Positions 8,961 through 19,416 of a stretch of 64,000 bases of DNA are shown in pieces; positions within the stretch are counted from its first letter, which is position 1, and every line of letters begins with the position of its first letter. This DNA comes from Myxocyprinus asiaticus (lineage: Eukaryota > Chordata > Actinopteri > Cypriniformes > Catostomidae). The position numbers and the translations under genes are program-made. The stretch covers positions 12,119,745 to 12,183,744 of the forward strand of contig NC_059374.1 in assembly GCF_019703515.2 (NCBI RefSeq), given 5' to 3'. The notes beneath the pieces were generated by a model, which saw only the letters and a list, made by a program, of their open reading frames with translations, made no database searches and had not been told where the DNA came from.

Positions 8961-9353
8961 TTTCTCTTCGGAGCCGAACGGTCATGCTCATTGAGCTGAA
9001 TACTACTGTTCATTCACCTCTGCTGGATCTGACGGCACATTTCAGCGGCTTCTCCCCCCTCTGCACTGGTGCACTGAAGAGAACGCCCCTGGGCACTTCG
9101 GCAGAAAAACTAGAGAGTATATTTTCTGAAAGAGCATATATTTCTCTAAAAGAGCGCACACATGGAACGTCTTTTTAAAGACGCGTCTTTTTAAAGATGC
9201 TTTTCCGATTGTGTGTTATACCTGGTTGTGCTCATTATCTCTCGCCTTCTAACGGTCACGATCACTGTCTTTCGTGTCTGGGCACTGCTCACGTGGAGAC
9301 AGCGTTCGTGGATGGTCATGTTCTCATTGTGAGAATATGTCCATGGCAACGTT

Positions 9354-10700
9354 GTGGTCGCGGCTCGCCTTTGTAAGAAAGTGAGCCACCCCAGAGACTC
9401 CCGCCTCGGTCCTTTTACCCACGGGTATGAGGCCAGCGCGGCTAGCACTGGGGGCGATTTGGGGACCCCAATGGGACCGCCTCTGCCGGGTATCTCCCCG
9501 CGGACCTCCCATTCCCCAGCACGCTCGTCTGCCCCGATCGGACTTCCGGGTGAGTCCGCCGGCTCGTCTCACGCCGAGTTCGACCTCTTATTCGGAGCCC
9601 GCGAAAGTGATGAGCTCTCGAGCGCAGCATCGGAAAGTGGGCTCGTCCAGTCGGAAGCCTCAGCTGGGCTCTTCCCTTCGGGGTCGATTACCCAGTCACA
9701 GGCTGACGCGGAGATGACGACATGCTTTCCCGGGTAGCCGCGAGCGTCGGTTAGAGTGGATTTCACCGCTCTTCCCTGAACCCTCATGGCTCGGTGATTG
9801 GTTCCTGGGCTCGCGGCGCTGCTTAAATCCACGCCCTGCCCCCGTTCCTTTCTTCCTAGAAGTGCATGAAAAGCTGAGAAGGTCGTGGGAGGCACTTTTT
9901 ACTGCCCGGTCCTGATCTTTTCAGCTTCCCCGCCCTCACTACCCTCGATGGTGGGGCGGCCAAGGGTTATTCGGCAATCACCCGGTGGATAAAGGCGCTC
10001 GCGGTGCACCTATGCCCACAGAGCGCTGCCACCTGGCGTGGGTGCCCAAAGCCCCCGTCCAAGGCCTGTAGGTTTACGTCGTCTCTGACGGGCAAGGCCT
10101 ACGGTGCCACTGGACAAGCCGCCTCCGCCCTGTACGCCATGGCTCTCCTGCAAGTCCGCCAAGGTGCTAAAGGAACTGCACGAGGGTAGTTCCGCCCCGG
10201 GATTTATGCAGGAACTGCGCTCGGCGACCGACCTAACTCTCCGAGCGACGGAGGTCACGGCGCGGTCTCTCGGCCGGACGATGGCCACACTAGTGGTCCA
10301 GGAGTGCCACCTTTGGCTCAACCTGGTCGAGATGGGTGAGGCCGACAACACACTATTCCTTGCTGCCCCCATTTCCCAGAAGGGCCTATTCGGCGACACT
10401 GTCGAGGACTTTGCCAAGCAGTTCTCGATGGTAGAGCAGTAGATGGATGCTAACTGGCATATCCTGCCCCGGCGTGGCTCAAGATTCCGCACCCCATCTA
10501 CTCATCGCCAAGGGCGTCCCCCTGCGGTGACTGCACCGGCTCTGCCGCAGCCCGCCCCTTCGGCCCGGCCCCGGCGTGGAGCCCAACACAGGAAGCAGAT
10601 GCCACCCGTCTCGCAGCCGCCCAGAACCTGTGAAAGGCTTCAAAGCGCCCTTGAGACGGGCGACCCAGGGACAATGAAACCCGCTGCTCTGGAGCTGGTA
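9354..10700 (+). pseudogene. DIRS gag-like gene, copy A, broken
   Basis: The product is the structural protein that packages element RNA. Readable pieces are EASAASTGGDLGTPMGPP and FDLLFGARESDELSSAA (9354-9737); a central segment in shifted frames near 9780-10100 (EPSWLGDWFLGS, then ALAVHLCPQSAATW); and VLKELHEGSSAPGFMQELRS to GLFGDTVEDFAKQFSMVEQ (10104-10442). A proline-rich tail follows (RQGRPPAVTAPALPQPAPSA, from 10443). Stops occur after MTTCFPG near 9737 and at 10440-10442, and at least two frameshifts separate the pieces. The same gene at 31806-32981 is readable as one frame and served as a guide. Confidence 0.85.
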
Positions 10701-11255
10701 AGCAGATCTTCATCTTTTTGTTACCTTTTGCATTTTGCGCTCCCAAGTGGCTGCAGTACTCAAGAGCTCAGCAAGAGTGGTTTCCTTGTTCCCTGGGTCA
10801 CGTATCCGGCATGTATGGCCATCATCACGACCACCGTCCACTTTGGCAGGTTTGGCACTCCAGCGGCGGTCTCCCGCCCCTGAGCGCCCAGCTGTGGCAC
10901 AAATCCACCCCCGATATGACAGTCTCCACAGGTCACGAGGACAGGCCTCTTCCTCCCCCGTCCCAGGCTGTTCCGGGGGTGGTCACAAGGAGCCAGGTAA
11001 GTGCTTCGATGTCCTTAGACTCAGCACTGCCACAACGTGGTGTGGCACCTTGAGCTCCGCCCTGCCGCGAGGCCCCACCTGCCGGTACATCCGATGACAT
11101 TGTCCCTTTGGTCCCCCTTGCGCGGAACCTGGACGCATGGCTTGCGCTTTCCAATCCGTCACAAGGGCTGGTCCGGACCGTCCGACATGGCTGCGCGATT
11201 CACTTCGCTCGGCATCCGCCCAGGTTCAGCGGTGTCCACTTCACCTTGGTGAAAG

Positions 11256-11642
11256 ATGAAAACGCTGCTACCTTGCACGGAGATCGCTACCCTCCTACGG
11301 AAGGGCGCAATAGAACCTGTCCCTCCAGCCGAGATGAAGAAGGGGTTTTTTCAGCCCCTACTTCATCATACCGAAAAAAGGCAGTGGGTTGAGGCCAATC
11401 TTGGACCTGTGAGTTCTGAACTAGGCCTTACACAGACTCCCATTCAAGATGCTGACGCGGAAACGCATTCTGGCGAGCGTACGGCATCAAGATTTGTTCA
11501 TGGCGGTAGATCTGAAGGATGCGTACTTCCACGCCTCGATCCTTCCTCGACACAGACCCTTCCTGCGGTTCACGTTCGAGGGTCAGGCGTATCAGTACAA
11601 AGTCCTCCCTTTCGGCCTGTCCCTGTCTCCTCCCACCTGTGA
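11256..11642 (+). pseudogene. DIRS reverse transcriptase, N-terminal remnant, copy A
   Basis: The start of the domain reads EIATLLRKGAIEPVPPAEMK (11279 onward), then a frameshift, then KRILASVRHQDLFMAVDLKD and QAYQYKVLPFGLSLSP (11449-11640). The conserved Asp of AVDLKDAY is present. Immediately after LSLSP the sequence jumps to the recombinase gene, so the catalytic YLDD motif, thumb, RNase H and everything between are deleted. The enzyme cannot function. Confidence 0.88.
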
Positions 11643-11644
11643 TG

Positions 11645-12625
11645 GTAGACATGATCACTCAGGCTAGGGCTCCCTCTACGAGGCGCCTTTATGCCTTTAA
11701 GTGGTGTCTGTTCACTAAGTGGTGTTCTTCCCGTCGGGAAGACCCCCAGAGATGCGCAGTCAGATCATTGCTTTCCTTCCTGCAAGAGAGGTTGGAAGGG
11801 AGGTTGTCCCCTTCCACCTATAGGTGTACGTTGCTGCCATAGCAGCACACCACGACGCAGTCGACGGTAAGTCCTTAGGGAAGCACGACCTGATCATCAG
11901 GTTCCTAAGAGGCACCAGGAGGCTGAATCCCTCCAGGCCGCACCTCGTTCCCTCATCGGACCTCTGTAGTTCTTCAGGGTCTACAGAGAGCCCCCTCTGA
12001 GCCTTTGCAGTCAGCCGAGCTTAAGGCACTCTCCTTGAAGACTGCCCTCCTGACTGCACTCACTTCCATCAAGAGGGTAGGTGACCTGCAAGCATTCACT
12101 GTCAGCAAAACGTGCCTGGAGTTTGGTCCAGGTTACTCTCACGTGATCCTGAGACCCTGACCAGGCTATGTGCCCAAGGTTCCCACCACCCCTTTAGGGA
12201 CCAGGTGGTGAACCTGCAAGTGCTGCCCCAGGAGGAGGTAGACCCAGCCCTGTTGTCGCTGTGTCCGGTGCGCACTTTACGCATCTATTTGGATCGCACG
12301 CAGAGCTTTAGAATCTCTGAGCAGCTCTTTGTCTGCTTTTAGTGCACAGCGGAAAGGAGGCGCTGTCTCCAAGCAGAGGATCACCCACTGGCTCGTTGAC
12401 GCCATAACTATGGCATATCTCGCCCAAAACATGCCACCCCCGGTAGGGCTACGAGCCCATTCTACCCGTGGTGTAGCGGTTTCTTGGGCCTTGGCCAGAG
12501 GTGCCTCTCTAACAGACATTTGCAGAGCAGCAGGCTGGGCAACACCCAACACCTTTGTCAGGTTCTACAACCTCCGGGTGGAACCGGTTTCGTCCCAGAT
12601 AGTGGCACGCAACACAAGCGGATAA
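11645..12625 (+). pseudogene. DIRS tyrosine recombinase, copy A, frameshifted
   Basis: Tyrosine recombinases insert DIRS circles without making a target duplication. The N-terminal core-binding part (QARAPSTRRLYAFKWCLFTK, about 11665-11725) and central part (SLKTALLTALTSIKRVGDLQ near 12030-12085, with the first catalytic Arg) are readable. The C-terminal catalytic part, 12329-12625, holds the H-x-x-R box in LRAHSTRGVA and the nucleophile region ARGASLTDICRAAGWATPNT to FVRFYNL. Stops near 11842 and a frameshift near 12342 (TTTTAG where copy B has TTTGG) break it. The YR catalytic set appears present across frames. Confidence 0.87.
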
Positions 12626-13375
12626 GCCCGGGATAGCCGGCCGGGTGTATCACTTGCACATAGCGCCTTCCACCTCTTTTGAGCTGAAGACGTGCGCCAT
12701 TAATTCCCAGTAGTGTTCACAAAATGTATTCCCTGGTTGACTTCCTCCGAGCCCTGTGGCAGTCGAGTTTTCGGAGAGACTCGCTGCCGGCCCAGTACAT
12801 GCGCTAACTAAGAGCCCGGTTCTGGGGTAGGTGCTCCGCATGTGGCGGTTCCCTGTAAGGCTAACCCCATGCGATCTATATCTTCCGCTAATTCGTTTCC
12901 CTGCTGGCAAACTGCATCTACAGAGCCCCTCTGCCCCAGTCTCCAAGTTTGTAGTAACTCCTCCCCCATTGGGCAGGATCTACCTTGAAGGCTCTCCACA
13001 TGGTTGGAAAGACCATGTGATGTATTCTTCCACTTAAATATCCCCCCCTCTCTTGGGGCGAGGTGTGGTCTCCGTGGTGTCCTCCCCTTGGGAGGGACAC
13101 CCCCCGACTAGACCTGGCGGCCCAGTCGGATAATCCCCCTTCTTTTTTAGGGAGTGGAAAAAGAGAAGGGGAAAAGAGGCCACAACTGGGTTAAGCCTGT
13201 CTCTATCTTTGGGTAGTCGACTTGTCCCCAAAAAGGGCCGTACGACACTCATAACTGTGTTGGGGGAGGTTACGTGTCGACCTGGTGTGCTGGCTATGAG
13301 GCACACAGCAAGTCTGCCCACCACACACCGCTAGTTCACATAACGCAGTTCAGCCTTGTGGCATTTTGTATAGGG
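12626..13375 (+). other. DIRS copy A 3' non-coding region
   Basis: No supported reading frame. It aligns closely with 60936-61680 of copy B, including the landmark GGATCTACCTTGAAGGCTCT near 12977, so it is element sequence and not host DNA. Confidence 0.8.
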
Positions 13376-13485
13376 ACCCCTAGTGTCACTACATCGACAC
13401 CAATGTCGAGTGAGTGACAGATAGGGAACGTCATGGTTACTTGTGTAACCTCTGTTCCCTGATGGAGGGAACGAGACGTTGGTCC
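13376..13485. repeat. Internal complementary region of DIRS copy A
   Basis: This stretch reads CGAGTGAGTGACAGATAGGG, then AACGTCATGGTTACTTGTGT, followed by TTCCCTGATGGAGGG. The first part is the reverse complement of the left terminus and the second of the right terminus, so it spells the joint of the two ends. In the accepted DIRS model this region templates circle closure during replication. Confidence 0.88.
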
Positions 13486-13558
13486 CTCCTGCCACAACGC
13501 TGAACTACCCGCTGAAATGGCCGGACCTTATATCGGCTCCTCAGTGTAAAACCTGAAT

Positions 13559-13758
13559 GAGTGGTTGCATACCAGCTCCTTTTATACCCATATGTCCGGG
13601 GGAGTGGCATGCAAATACCACTTGCCAATTTTCATTGGCCTTTTATCAAAGACCAGAGGTGTCTCGGGCTCCCAAGAGTGACCCCTAGTGTCACTACATC
13701 GACACCAACGTCTCGTTCCCTCCATCAGGGAACGGAGGTTACACCAGTAACCATGACG
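13559..13758 (-). repeat. Right inverted terminal repeat of DIRS copy A
   Basis: It is the inverted copy of the left repeat, with an outer extension of about 50 bases including TCCCTCCATCAGGGAACGGA. It carries the same octamer and TATA reading leftward (ATGCAAAT 13609-13616, TTTTATA 13580-13586). Confidence 0.9.
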
Positions 13759-13845
13759 TTTCTTTATACCATTAAATGTTTACATTGACTACTCAGCTTG
13801 TTCCCGCCTCCTCCTTTCCCTTAAGCAGAGACTTTACCCGTTACA

Positions 13846-14277
13846 ATTACTTAACAAGCTTGTTAATTAGACCGGACTTATTAGTGCATGTGTGAAGTGA
13901 TCCAATATGTCTAGTAACTAGTGCCTTTCATAGGTCCATATCACCACCTAGAATCACATAAAGAGTTCACCAGATAGGACTGAGTACACATTAATACAAT
14001 ACAATCCATTTTATCACAGTATATGAGCCAAAGTATAATCATGAACACATCATCAACACATATTTTACAAAAATAGATGGCGATCGGACACATCACGCAA
14101 CAAATGCCATTCATAAATCAATATCACCACCTATAGTAAAGTAAAAAAAAAACAAAAACAAAAAAAAAACAAAGTGTAATACAAAATAACAGTACAACAA
14201 TGATTTATATTCCGTAGAGTATGGGTGAGAGACTATTTGGAGGTGCTTAGAGGAATCAGGGGAGATTGAAATTCTCA
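13846..14277. other. No gene; possible 3' flank of the Penelope-like fragment
   Basis: AT-rich sequence in which CAATATCACCACCTA-type motifs recur about 160-190 bases apart (near 13945 and 14119), hinting at a small direct repeat. An A-rich run lies near 14140-14175. Confidence 0.4.
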
Positions 14278-14693
14278 TTAAGGCCCAAGGGAGACATGGA
14301 CTTCAAACAATGCATCCAATAAGCTTCCCCTTGTAAAAGTTTTTTTCTCCACATTCCCACCTCTTCTGGAACTTCCTACCTTTTCAGTTCCTATACTGGT
14401 TAACTGTTTTATATCATGATTACAATCATGAAAATATCTAGAGATTGGCAATGTAACGTCATGTCTTCTAATAGCCAATTTATGTTCCTTATCCGTATTT
14501 TCAAAGATCTTGACATTTTCCCAATGTAGATTAATGGACAGGGGCATTTTAACACATAGTTCACATGTGTTGTGGAAAATGTGATCAATGAGTTTATATA
14601 AAAGATTTTTTTCCCATTTGTAAATCTGTGAACCGATTGGTTCTTATTATAGAGGACCACGCCACACTCACAACCTATTGTAAGTGGAGACAT
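14278..14693 (-). pseudogene. Penelope-like element GIY-YIG endonuclease remnant
   Basis: On the minus strand, 14693-14409 reads CGVVLYNKNQSVHRFTNGKK, then THVNYVLKCPCPLIYIGK followed by SLKIRI. A shifted frame (14547-14278) continues with ISRYFHDCNHDIKQLTSIGT, VGSSRRGGN and a C-terminal LLDALFEVH. The NYVLKCPCPLIYIGK block with the following Arg-rich segment and the later H-x-I/L-x-Q-L-x-x-I-G-T-E-like block is characteristic of the GIY-YIG domain of Penelope-like retroelements. At least one frameshift is present, and no reverse transcriptase is seen upstream (14700-15000). Confidence 0.7.
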
Positions 14694-15130
14694 AAAAGTA
14701 AACCCTTTACAGTTTCAAATAATGTCTTCCTCTTGTGGTCATACAGATAAATGGAGTATTTTAAATTGTTGACGTTGTTATAAGAAAAAAAAAAAACAAG
14801 TGATTGTTCCAGCGACTCCAGAGGGTTAAACCGTATCTATGCCATACTGCTAAAACTGATGATGCGAGTAGACTCTTTAAACTTAATCAACCTACTGAGA
14901 CGGGGGTGGAGCAGGTATCTTTAGTTTCTAATGCAATGATCACCGATGATTGTTATGGGTTGGAAATGCATACAGAAATTCAGAGATCTTGGATTCTGTA
15001 ACGATGCTGGCATTGGCAATGATGAAGACGATAACGAAGGAGTGAAGAGAACCCAAGTGCAGTTTATTTACAAAAGTGAAACCAAAACCCTAACTATAAA
15101 CTTGAAACATGAACTTGACTAGATTTAAAG
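14694..15130. other. No gene seen
   Basis: No supported gene. The stretch AACCCAAGTGCAGTTTATTT near 15052 looks like a repeated fish sequence but I cannot assign it. Confidence 0.35.
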
Positions 15131-15159
15131 CTTGACTTGACTTGACTTGACTTGACTTA
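15131..15159. repeat. (CTTGA)n pentanucleotide repeat
   Basis: Five to six consecutive CTTGA units. Confidence 0.95.
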
Positions 15160-15714
15160 AGAGCAATGATTAATGTGCAAAAGTGACTGATATTTATACG
15201 CATTAAGGGTTTTTCACATGACTTGCGTCAGTGCTGCAGAATACATTGAAGTCTATGAAGTGACGCCACTTTACACCAAAGTGTTTTTCACACACAAGTT
15301 TTTGCTTCACCAATAATGTCTTTGAGAGTACTAAACAACAAGAAATATTTAAAAACTGTCCAAATTTGTGAAGAGACACTGAATGTCTCATAATTTCTTT
15401 TAATTAAATATTACCTTATCGTTTATGAATATCAGAGACCCCAGTTATTGAACTAATTTAAATTCACCAAGAATACACTTAGACCTAAACATAAACGAGT
15501 CCTTTTATTACATTCTGCTATTACAGCAACTGCAAGATTTTTTTCTGTCTTCCAAATACGTTTTCAATGTGTATTGTGCACACCTCGCGCTTTTTTACGT
15601 GGCAAACTCTTTCTGCAACCCTTGTCATGTGGAGGGCAATGCGGTGCTTGACGCTGGCGTTGAACGGAGCATTGACGCCTCGACTCAACTCATGTGAAAT
15701 GCGCTTTACAATGA
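15160..15714. other. No gene seen
   Basis: AT-rich sequence without supported frames. Confidence 0.35.
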
Positions 15715-16070
15715 CGAAAGAACATTATTGAAACTCAAAATTATTATTATTTGTCTATTATTGTGGTCTTTTCTGATAAAAGCCATGCTCAGCAGTTTAA
15801 ATAGGCTACTGTAGGAAAATGATACTGTAGATCTGCTTTGCGTTTATAATTCTTATACTGAAGTCAGTAGATTTGTAGCCATGCAAGTTTTAATAAAGGA
15901 GAAGGTAAGGACGTTATTGAAACTCACTATTATTAGACTATTATTGTTGTCTTTTTGGATGATAAATAATGCTCCGACTAAAGGAAGACTATAGATCTGC
16001 TTTGTTCTTTTAATGCATAAACACTATAAAATCTCTTGGTAGATTTCAGTCATGAACGATTCAAAATGAT
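15715..16070. repeat. Local tandem duplication, about 190-base units
   Basis: The block from ACATTATTGAAACTC (15722) with TCTATTATTGTGGTCTTTT is repeated in diverged form from ACGTTATTGAAACTC (15911) with ACTATTATTGTTGTCTTTTT. Both copies then contain TAGATCTGCTTTG. The duplication is old, judging from the number of differences. Confidence 0.7.
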
Positions 16071-16439
16071 TCACTGACTCACTAATAGCACATAAGACGC
16101 TCATTTGTCGCCACGTAGTGACATTTTCAGAAGGGGTCACTGAACTAATCAGTTAATAAAATTGAACAAATTTGTGAAACAGAAGCAAGCCTCACCAAAA
16201 TACTCTTTATTTTGCAGCTAATTCTGCACAGTTGTAAACTTGAATAAACTTGAATCACTAAAATAGCTGGAATTGGTGCTTTTAGCTTATTCTTTAAAAA
16301 AAAAAATATCCCCAGAACAAATGTTCGTGGACCAGTGATTGTCTTACCTTTTTCACCCCTCATGAGTTTGCATCCCTGTAATTTGTTGTGGCATTGCAAG
16401 AACAAATCTACAAATTAGAAAAGAAGAAAAAAAAAGTTT

Positions 16440-16694
16440 TCTTTTCCCATTAGGGCACTTGCCACCTGTGACCTCACACAGCGTAGCCTACCTATGTGAT
16501 TTGTAATGTTTGAAATTCGGCTATGCATAAAAAAATAAAATAAAAAAACAAGTAAACATGCTACTAAGAGGGACAGAAAACATGGACAAGTTCTTGAAAA
16601 GGAAAAATATTGACGATGGTTAGCCTATGTGGGATAGTGGAATTTTTTAGTCGTAAAAAGTGTGCCGCGGCAGAAAAAAGGTTGGGAAACACTG
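16440..16694 (+). mobile_element. hAT element remnant: transposase start plus right terminus
   Basis: The right end GGTTGGGAAACACTG (16680-16694), preceded by GTGCCGCGGCAG, is the complement of the CAGTGTTTCCCAACC terminus common to many vertebrate hAT families. About 100 bases before it, ATG at 16582 begins MDKFLKRKNIDDG and then a stop. This resembles the N-terminus of hAT transposases or related proteins, so the interior between start and terminus is deleted. No left terminus was found; limits on the left are uncertain. Confidence 0.6.
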
Positions 16695-16714
16695 GTCTAA
16701 AGAGTACAACAGGG

Positions 16715-19416
16715 AGCTTGAGAAGCCACTGACAGCTGCTGAGCTGTATGCTGCTCTACAGAGCATGGAGTGTGGTAAATCCCTGGGTATAGATGGCTTA
16801 CCTATAGATTTCTATAACGTTTTTTGGTCTGAGGTAGGGGGTGACTTGCTTGCAGTCCTTAATGACAGTTTGTCCGGAGGGTCTCTGCCACTGAGCTGCA
16901 GGAAGGCAGTCATTACATTACTACCAAAAAAGGGAGATTTAAAAGATATTAAAAACTGGCAACCCATTTCACTTTTGTGCTCAGGCATGAAGCTTCTTTC
17001 TAAGGCTTTGGCCACCAGGCTGGGCGAGGTGATTGTTGGGTCATCCATTGTGATTAGACCTATTGTGTGCCTAACAGGTCCAGTTTTGATAATATCTATT
17101 TAATCAGGGACATTTTAGACATCTCCAGATTACTGAATTTAGATTCTGGTCTTATTTCAATAGATCAAGAAAAGACATTTGACTGGGTTGAGCACAGCTA
17201 TCTCTGGCATAGTCTAGAGGAGTTTGGATTCAGCTCTTGTTTTATTGCCATGATCAGGGTTCTGTATCAAGACATTGAGAGTGTACTCAAATGTAATGGT
17301 GGTTTGAGTGTGTGGCAGCGGGGGCGTGGTCAAGCGTCCGTCCGGAGAGAGAGAAAGGTTAAGGTAAGGGTGCTTGCACCTGAGCTAAATTATGTCTAAC
17401 ACCTGTCTCTAATTACAGTGAGCATGGGGAGAGCGGCATAAAAGAGCCACACCGCCAGCAGACCAGAGAGAGAGAGCCTGGGTCCAGAAAGTGATTGTTG
17501 TGAAGCTGAAGAGAACTAAGAACCTATTATTGTGAAGCTAAGAATTTATTATTGTGGAACTGAAGAGAATAGTGTGTGAAGCTGTGAGCGCTGAAGTGTG
17601 GTCATTAAAATCCTTACCTGTGAGTGGAGCAACCTGCCTCCCGTGTCCTTCTTATCGACTGCCATTACAGAATGCTACTTAAAATACATAGGTGTGTATT
17701 GTCAGGAATGCTATATGCCTTAGCTATTGAACCTTTGCTGGTCAAAATTCATGCTTATATTGAAGGTTGGACAATACTACATTCTAGAGTATCTTTTAAA
17801 ATTTCAGCGTATGCTGATGATGTTATGGTTTTAATTAAGGGGCAAAAAGATGTAGAAATTTAACAAAGAATAATCAAAGAATTTGGTTGCATCTCTTCAG
17901 CTAAAGTAAATTTGGCAAAAAGTAAAGCTTTAGCTTTCAGAAAAAATGAAGGGGTTTACCTTTTTGCCATGTGGTATATCTTGGAAGAAAGATTGAATTA
18001 AATATCCAGGAGTTTATATTGGAGATGATTGTACAGTACATAAAAATTGGGAAGGTATTTTTGATAATGTTAAGGGGAGGTTTGAAAAATGGAAATTTCA
18101 GAGGAAGAGTCATGATAATAATTATTTAATAATTTGGTGGCATCAGCCCTGTGGCACCAACTGGCATGCCTGGATCCTCCTAATGGACTTTTACTAAAAA
18201 TCAAATACATTTTGGTGAACTTTTTCTGGGACCAACTTCACTGGGTGCCTCAGAGTGTATTGTTTCTCTCTAGAGAAGAAGGACGACAAGGATTCATTCA
18301 TCTGGCCAGTAGGTCAGCAACTTTTAGATTCATGTTCATCCAAATGTATTTAACTGGGCCAAGAAATCTAGGGTGGAGAAATGTAGTAAGCATCATCTTA
18401 AAGCAAGCTTGTGGATTATGTCTGGACTATGCCCACTTTTTAGTGGACTCCAGTAAACTACAAACCAGTGGATTCACTCGGTTTTACAAAGGACTTTTTA
18501 AGATTTTTGATCTATTTAAAAAAAAATGAAGGCTGGAGGGTGCATCTTCACTTGTCAATACGGCACAATTGGATGTTTTTTGTGAAGTCACATATGGTGT
18601 CACCTATGCATTATGTACCACAAAAACTTAAGTTACAGCAATTAGTAGATATTAGTGGTCTTGATTTTAATAACACTGAAAAAGTGGCTTCGCAAATAGG
18701 TTTAAAGTCTGTTCGACAAGTAAGCAAGGTAATGGATGTTTTAAAACAAAGAATTACATTTGAACAAAAATGTTTGTTAAAAAACTATTGAATTGGAAAA
18801 GCAGTTCCTAATATTGAAGATGCTTTTCCAGAAATATGTCTTACCCCAGATCTTAAGGGAATATTTAAAGGGACTAGAGGATTTGAGTTTGTATGAAGTA
18901 GAGAGCAATTTGTTGTATAAATGTTGTGTAAAAGTGTTAAATAAAGAATTGTTAAAGGAAAGAGTTGATACAGTGTGGACAGAAAAAAATTGGGTGTTAC
19001 CGATGAAATAAAACCCGTCTGGAGCAACTAATACAAACCACCATTATCGAAATTATTAGGTGACCTTCAATGGAGAATTTTACATGGTGTAGTTGCTGTT
19101 AATGATTTTGTTAATGTAATAAGTCCAAATGTATCCAATGTGTGCCCCTTTTGTGAGATGCCCCTTTTGTGAGATACCATTTTTCATTGTTTTTTAGAGT
19201 GTATGAGGTTATGTGATTTGTTTGTTGTGCTGAGGGACCTTTTTGAAAAATCTGGTGAGGTTTTTTCCTCTCAAGTTTTTATTTTTGGTTCTCGATATAA
19301 GGTATCTCATAGATCAAAAAGCCAACTTTTAAATTTTTTAGTTGGGCAAGCTAAATTTTCGATCTACTTAAGTAGGAAAAGTAAAACAGAGGGGACAAAT
19401 GGACAAAGTTTGGTGA
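16715..19416 (+). pseudogene. LINE reverse transcriptase, decayed
   Basis: Reverse transcriptase for target-primed integration. In order: LEKPLTAAELYAALQSMECG and GIDGLPIDFYNVFWSEVG (16718-16845); VITLLPKKGDLKDIKNWQPI (about 16908-16965); FDNIYLIRDILD and SGLISIDQEKTFDWVEHSYL (17085-17210); then the inserted LTR; then SAYADDVMVLIKG with the catalytic YADD (about 17805-17845); LVNFFWDQLHWVPQSVLFLS (about 18210-18270); and a C-terminal LLNFLVGQAKFSIYLSRKSK near 19325. Frames change repeatedly (for example near 17050, 17700 and 18000) and stops are present. The FFWD-LHWVPQSVLFL block points to the Tx1-like group of fish and frogs. Confidence 0.87.
17311..17669 (+). repeat. Solo gypsy LTR
   Basis: It begins TGTGGCAGCGGGGGCGTGGT and ends TGCCATTACA. 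It matches the LTRs of the element at 41186-45406 over blocks such as AAGCGTCCGTCCGGAGAGAG and GCTTGCACCTGAGCTA, and has the same length class (359 against 368 and 379 bases). Flanks are GAGTG before and GAATG after, a 5-bp duplication with one change. The interior of the element is absent, so this is a recombination-derived solo LTR inside the LINE gene. Confidence 0.9.

Larger units (their letters stand above)
8778..13758 (+). mobile_element. DIRS-type retrotransposon, copy A, internally deleted
   Basis: The boundaries are defined by comparison with the uninterrupted LTR: the element starts TTCCCTATCTG and ends CCATGACG. It has the DIRS architecture: inverted termini (8778 to about 8960 against about 13559-13758), an extension on the right terminus, and an internal complementary region (13376-13485) that joins the complements of both ends. 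Coding parts in order are a gag-like gene, the start of a reverse transcriptase, and a tyrosine recombinase. The reverse transcriptase core, RNase H and any methylase domain are deleted. No target duplication is seen, as expected for recombinase-mediated insertion. Confidence 0.93.
8615..13845 (+). repeat. Gypsy-type LTR 2, split by a DIRS insertion
   Basis: The LTR begins TGTGACGAGG at 8615, is interrupted at 8777 after GTTTCAG, and resumes at 13759 with TTTCTTTATACC, ending TTACA at 13845. LTR 1 shows the uninterrupted version GTTTCAGTTTCTCTATACC at 8185-8203, so the empty target site is known. The two parts total about 250 bases. Confidence 0.88.

Noticed and set aside
10010..10492. Minus-strand frame of 160 codons in DIRS copy A
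   Set aside because: Antisense to the gag gene, same situation as in copies B and D.
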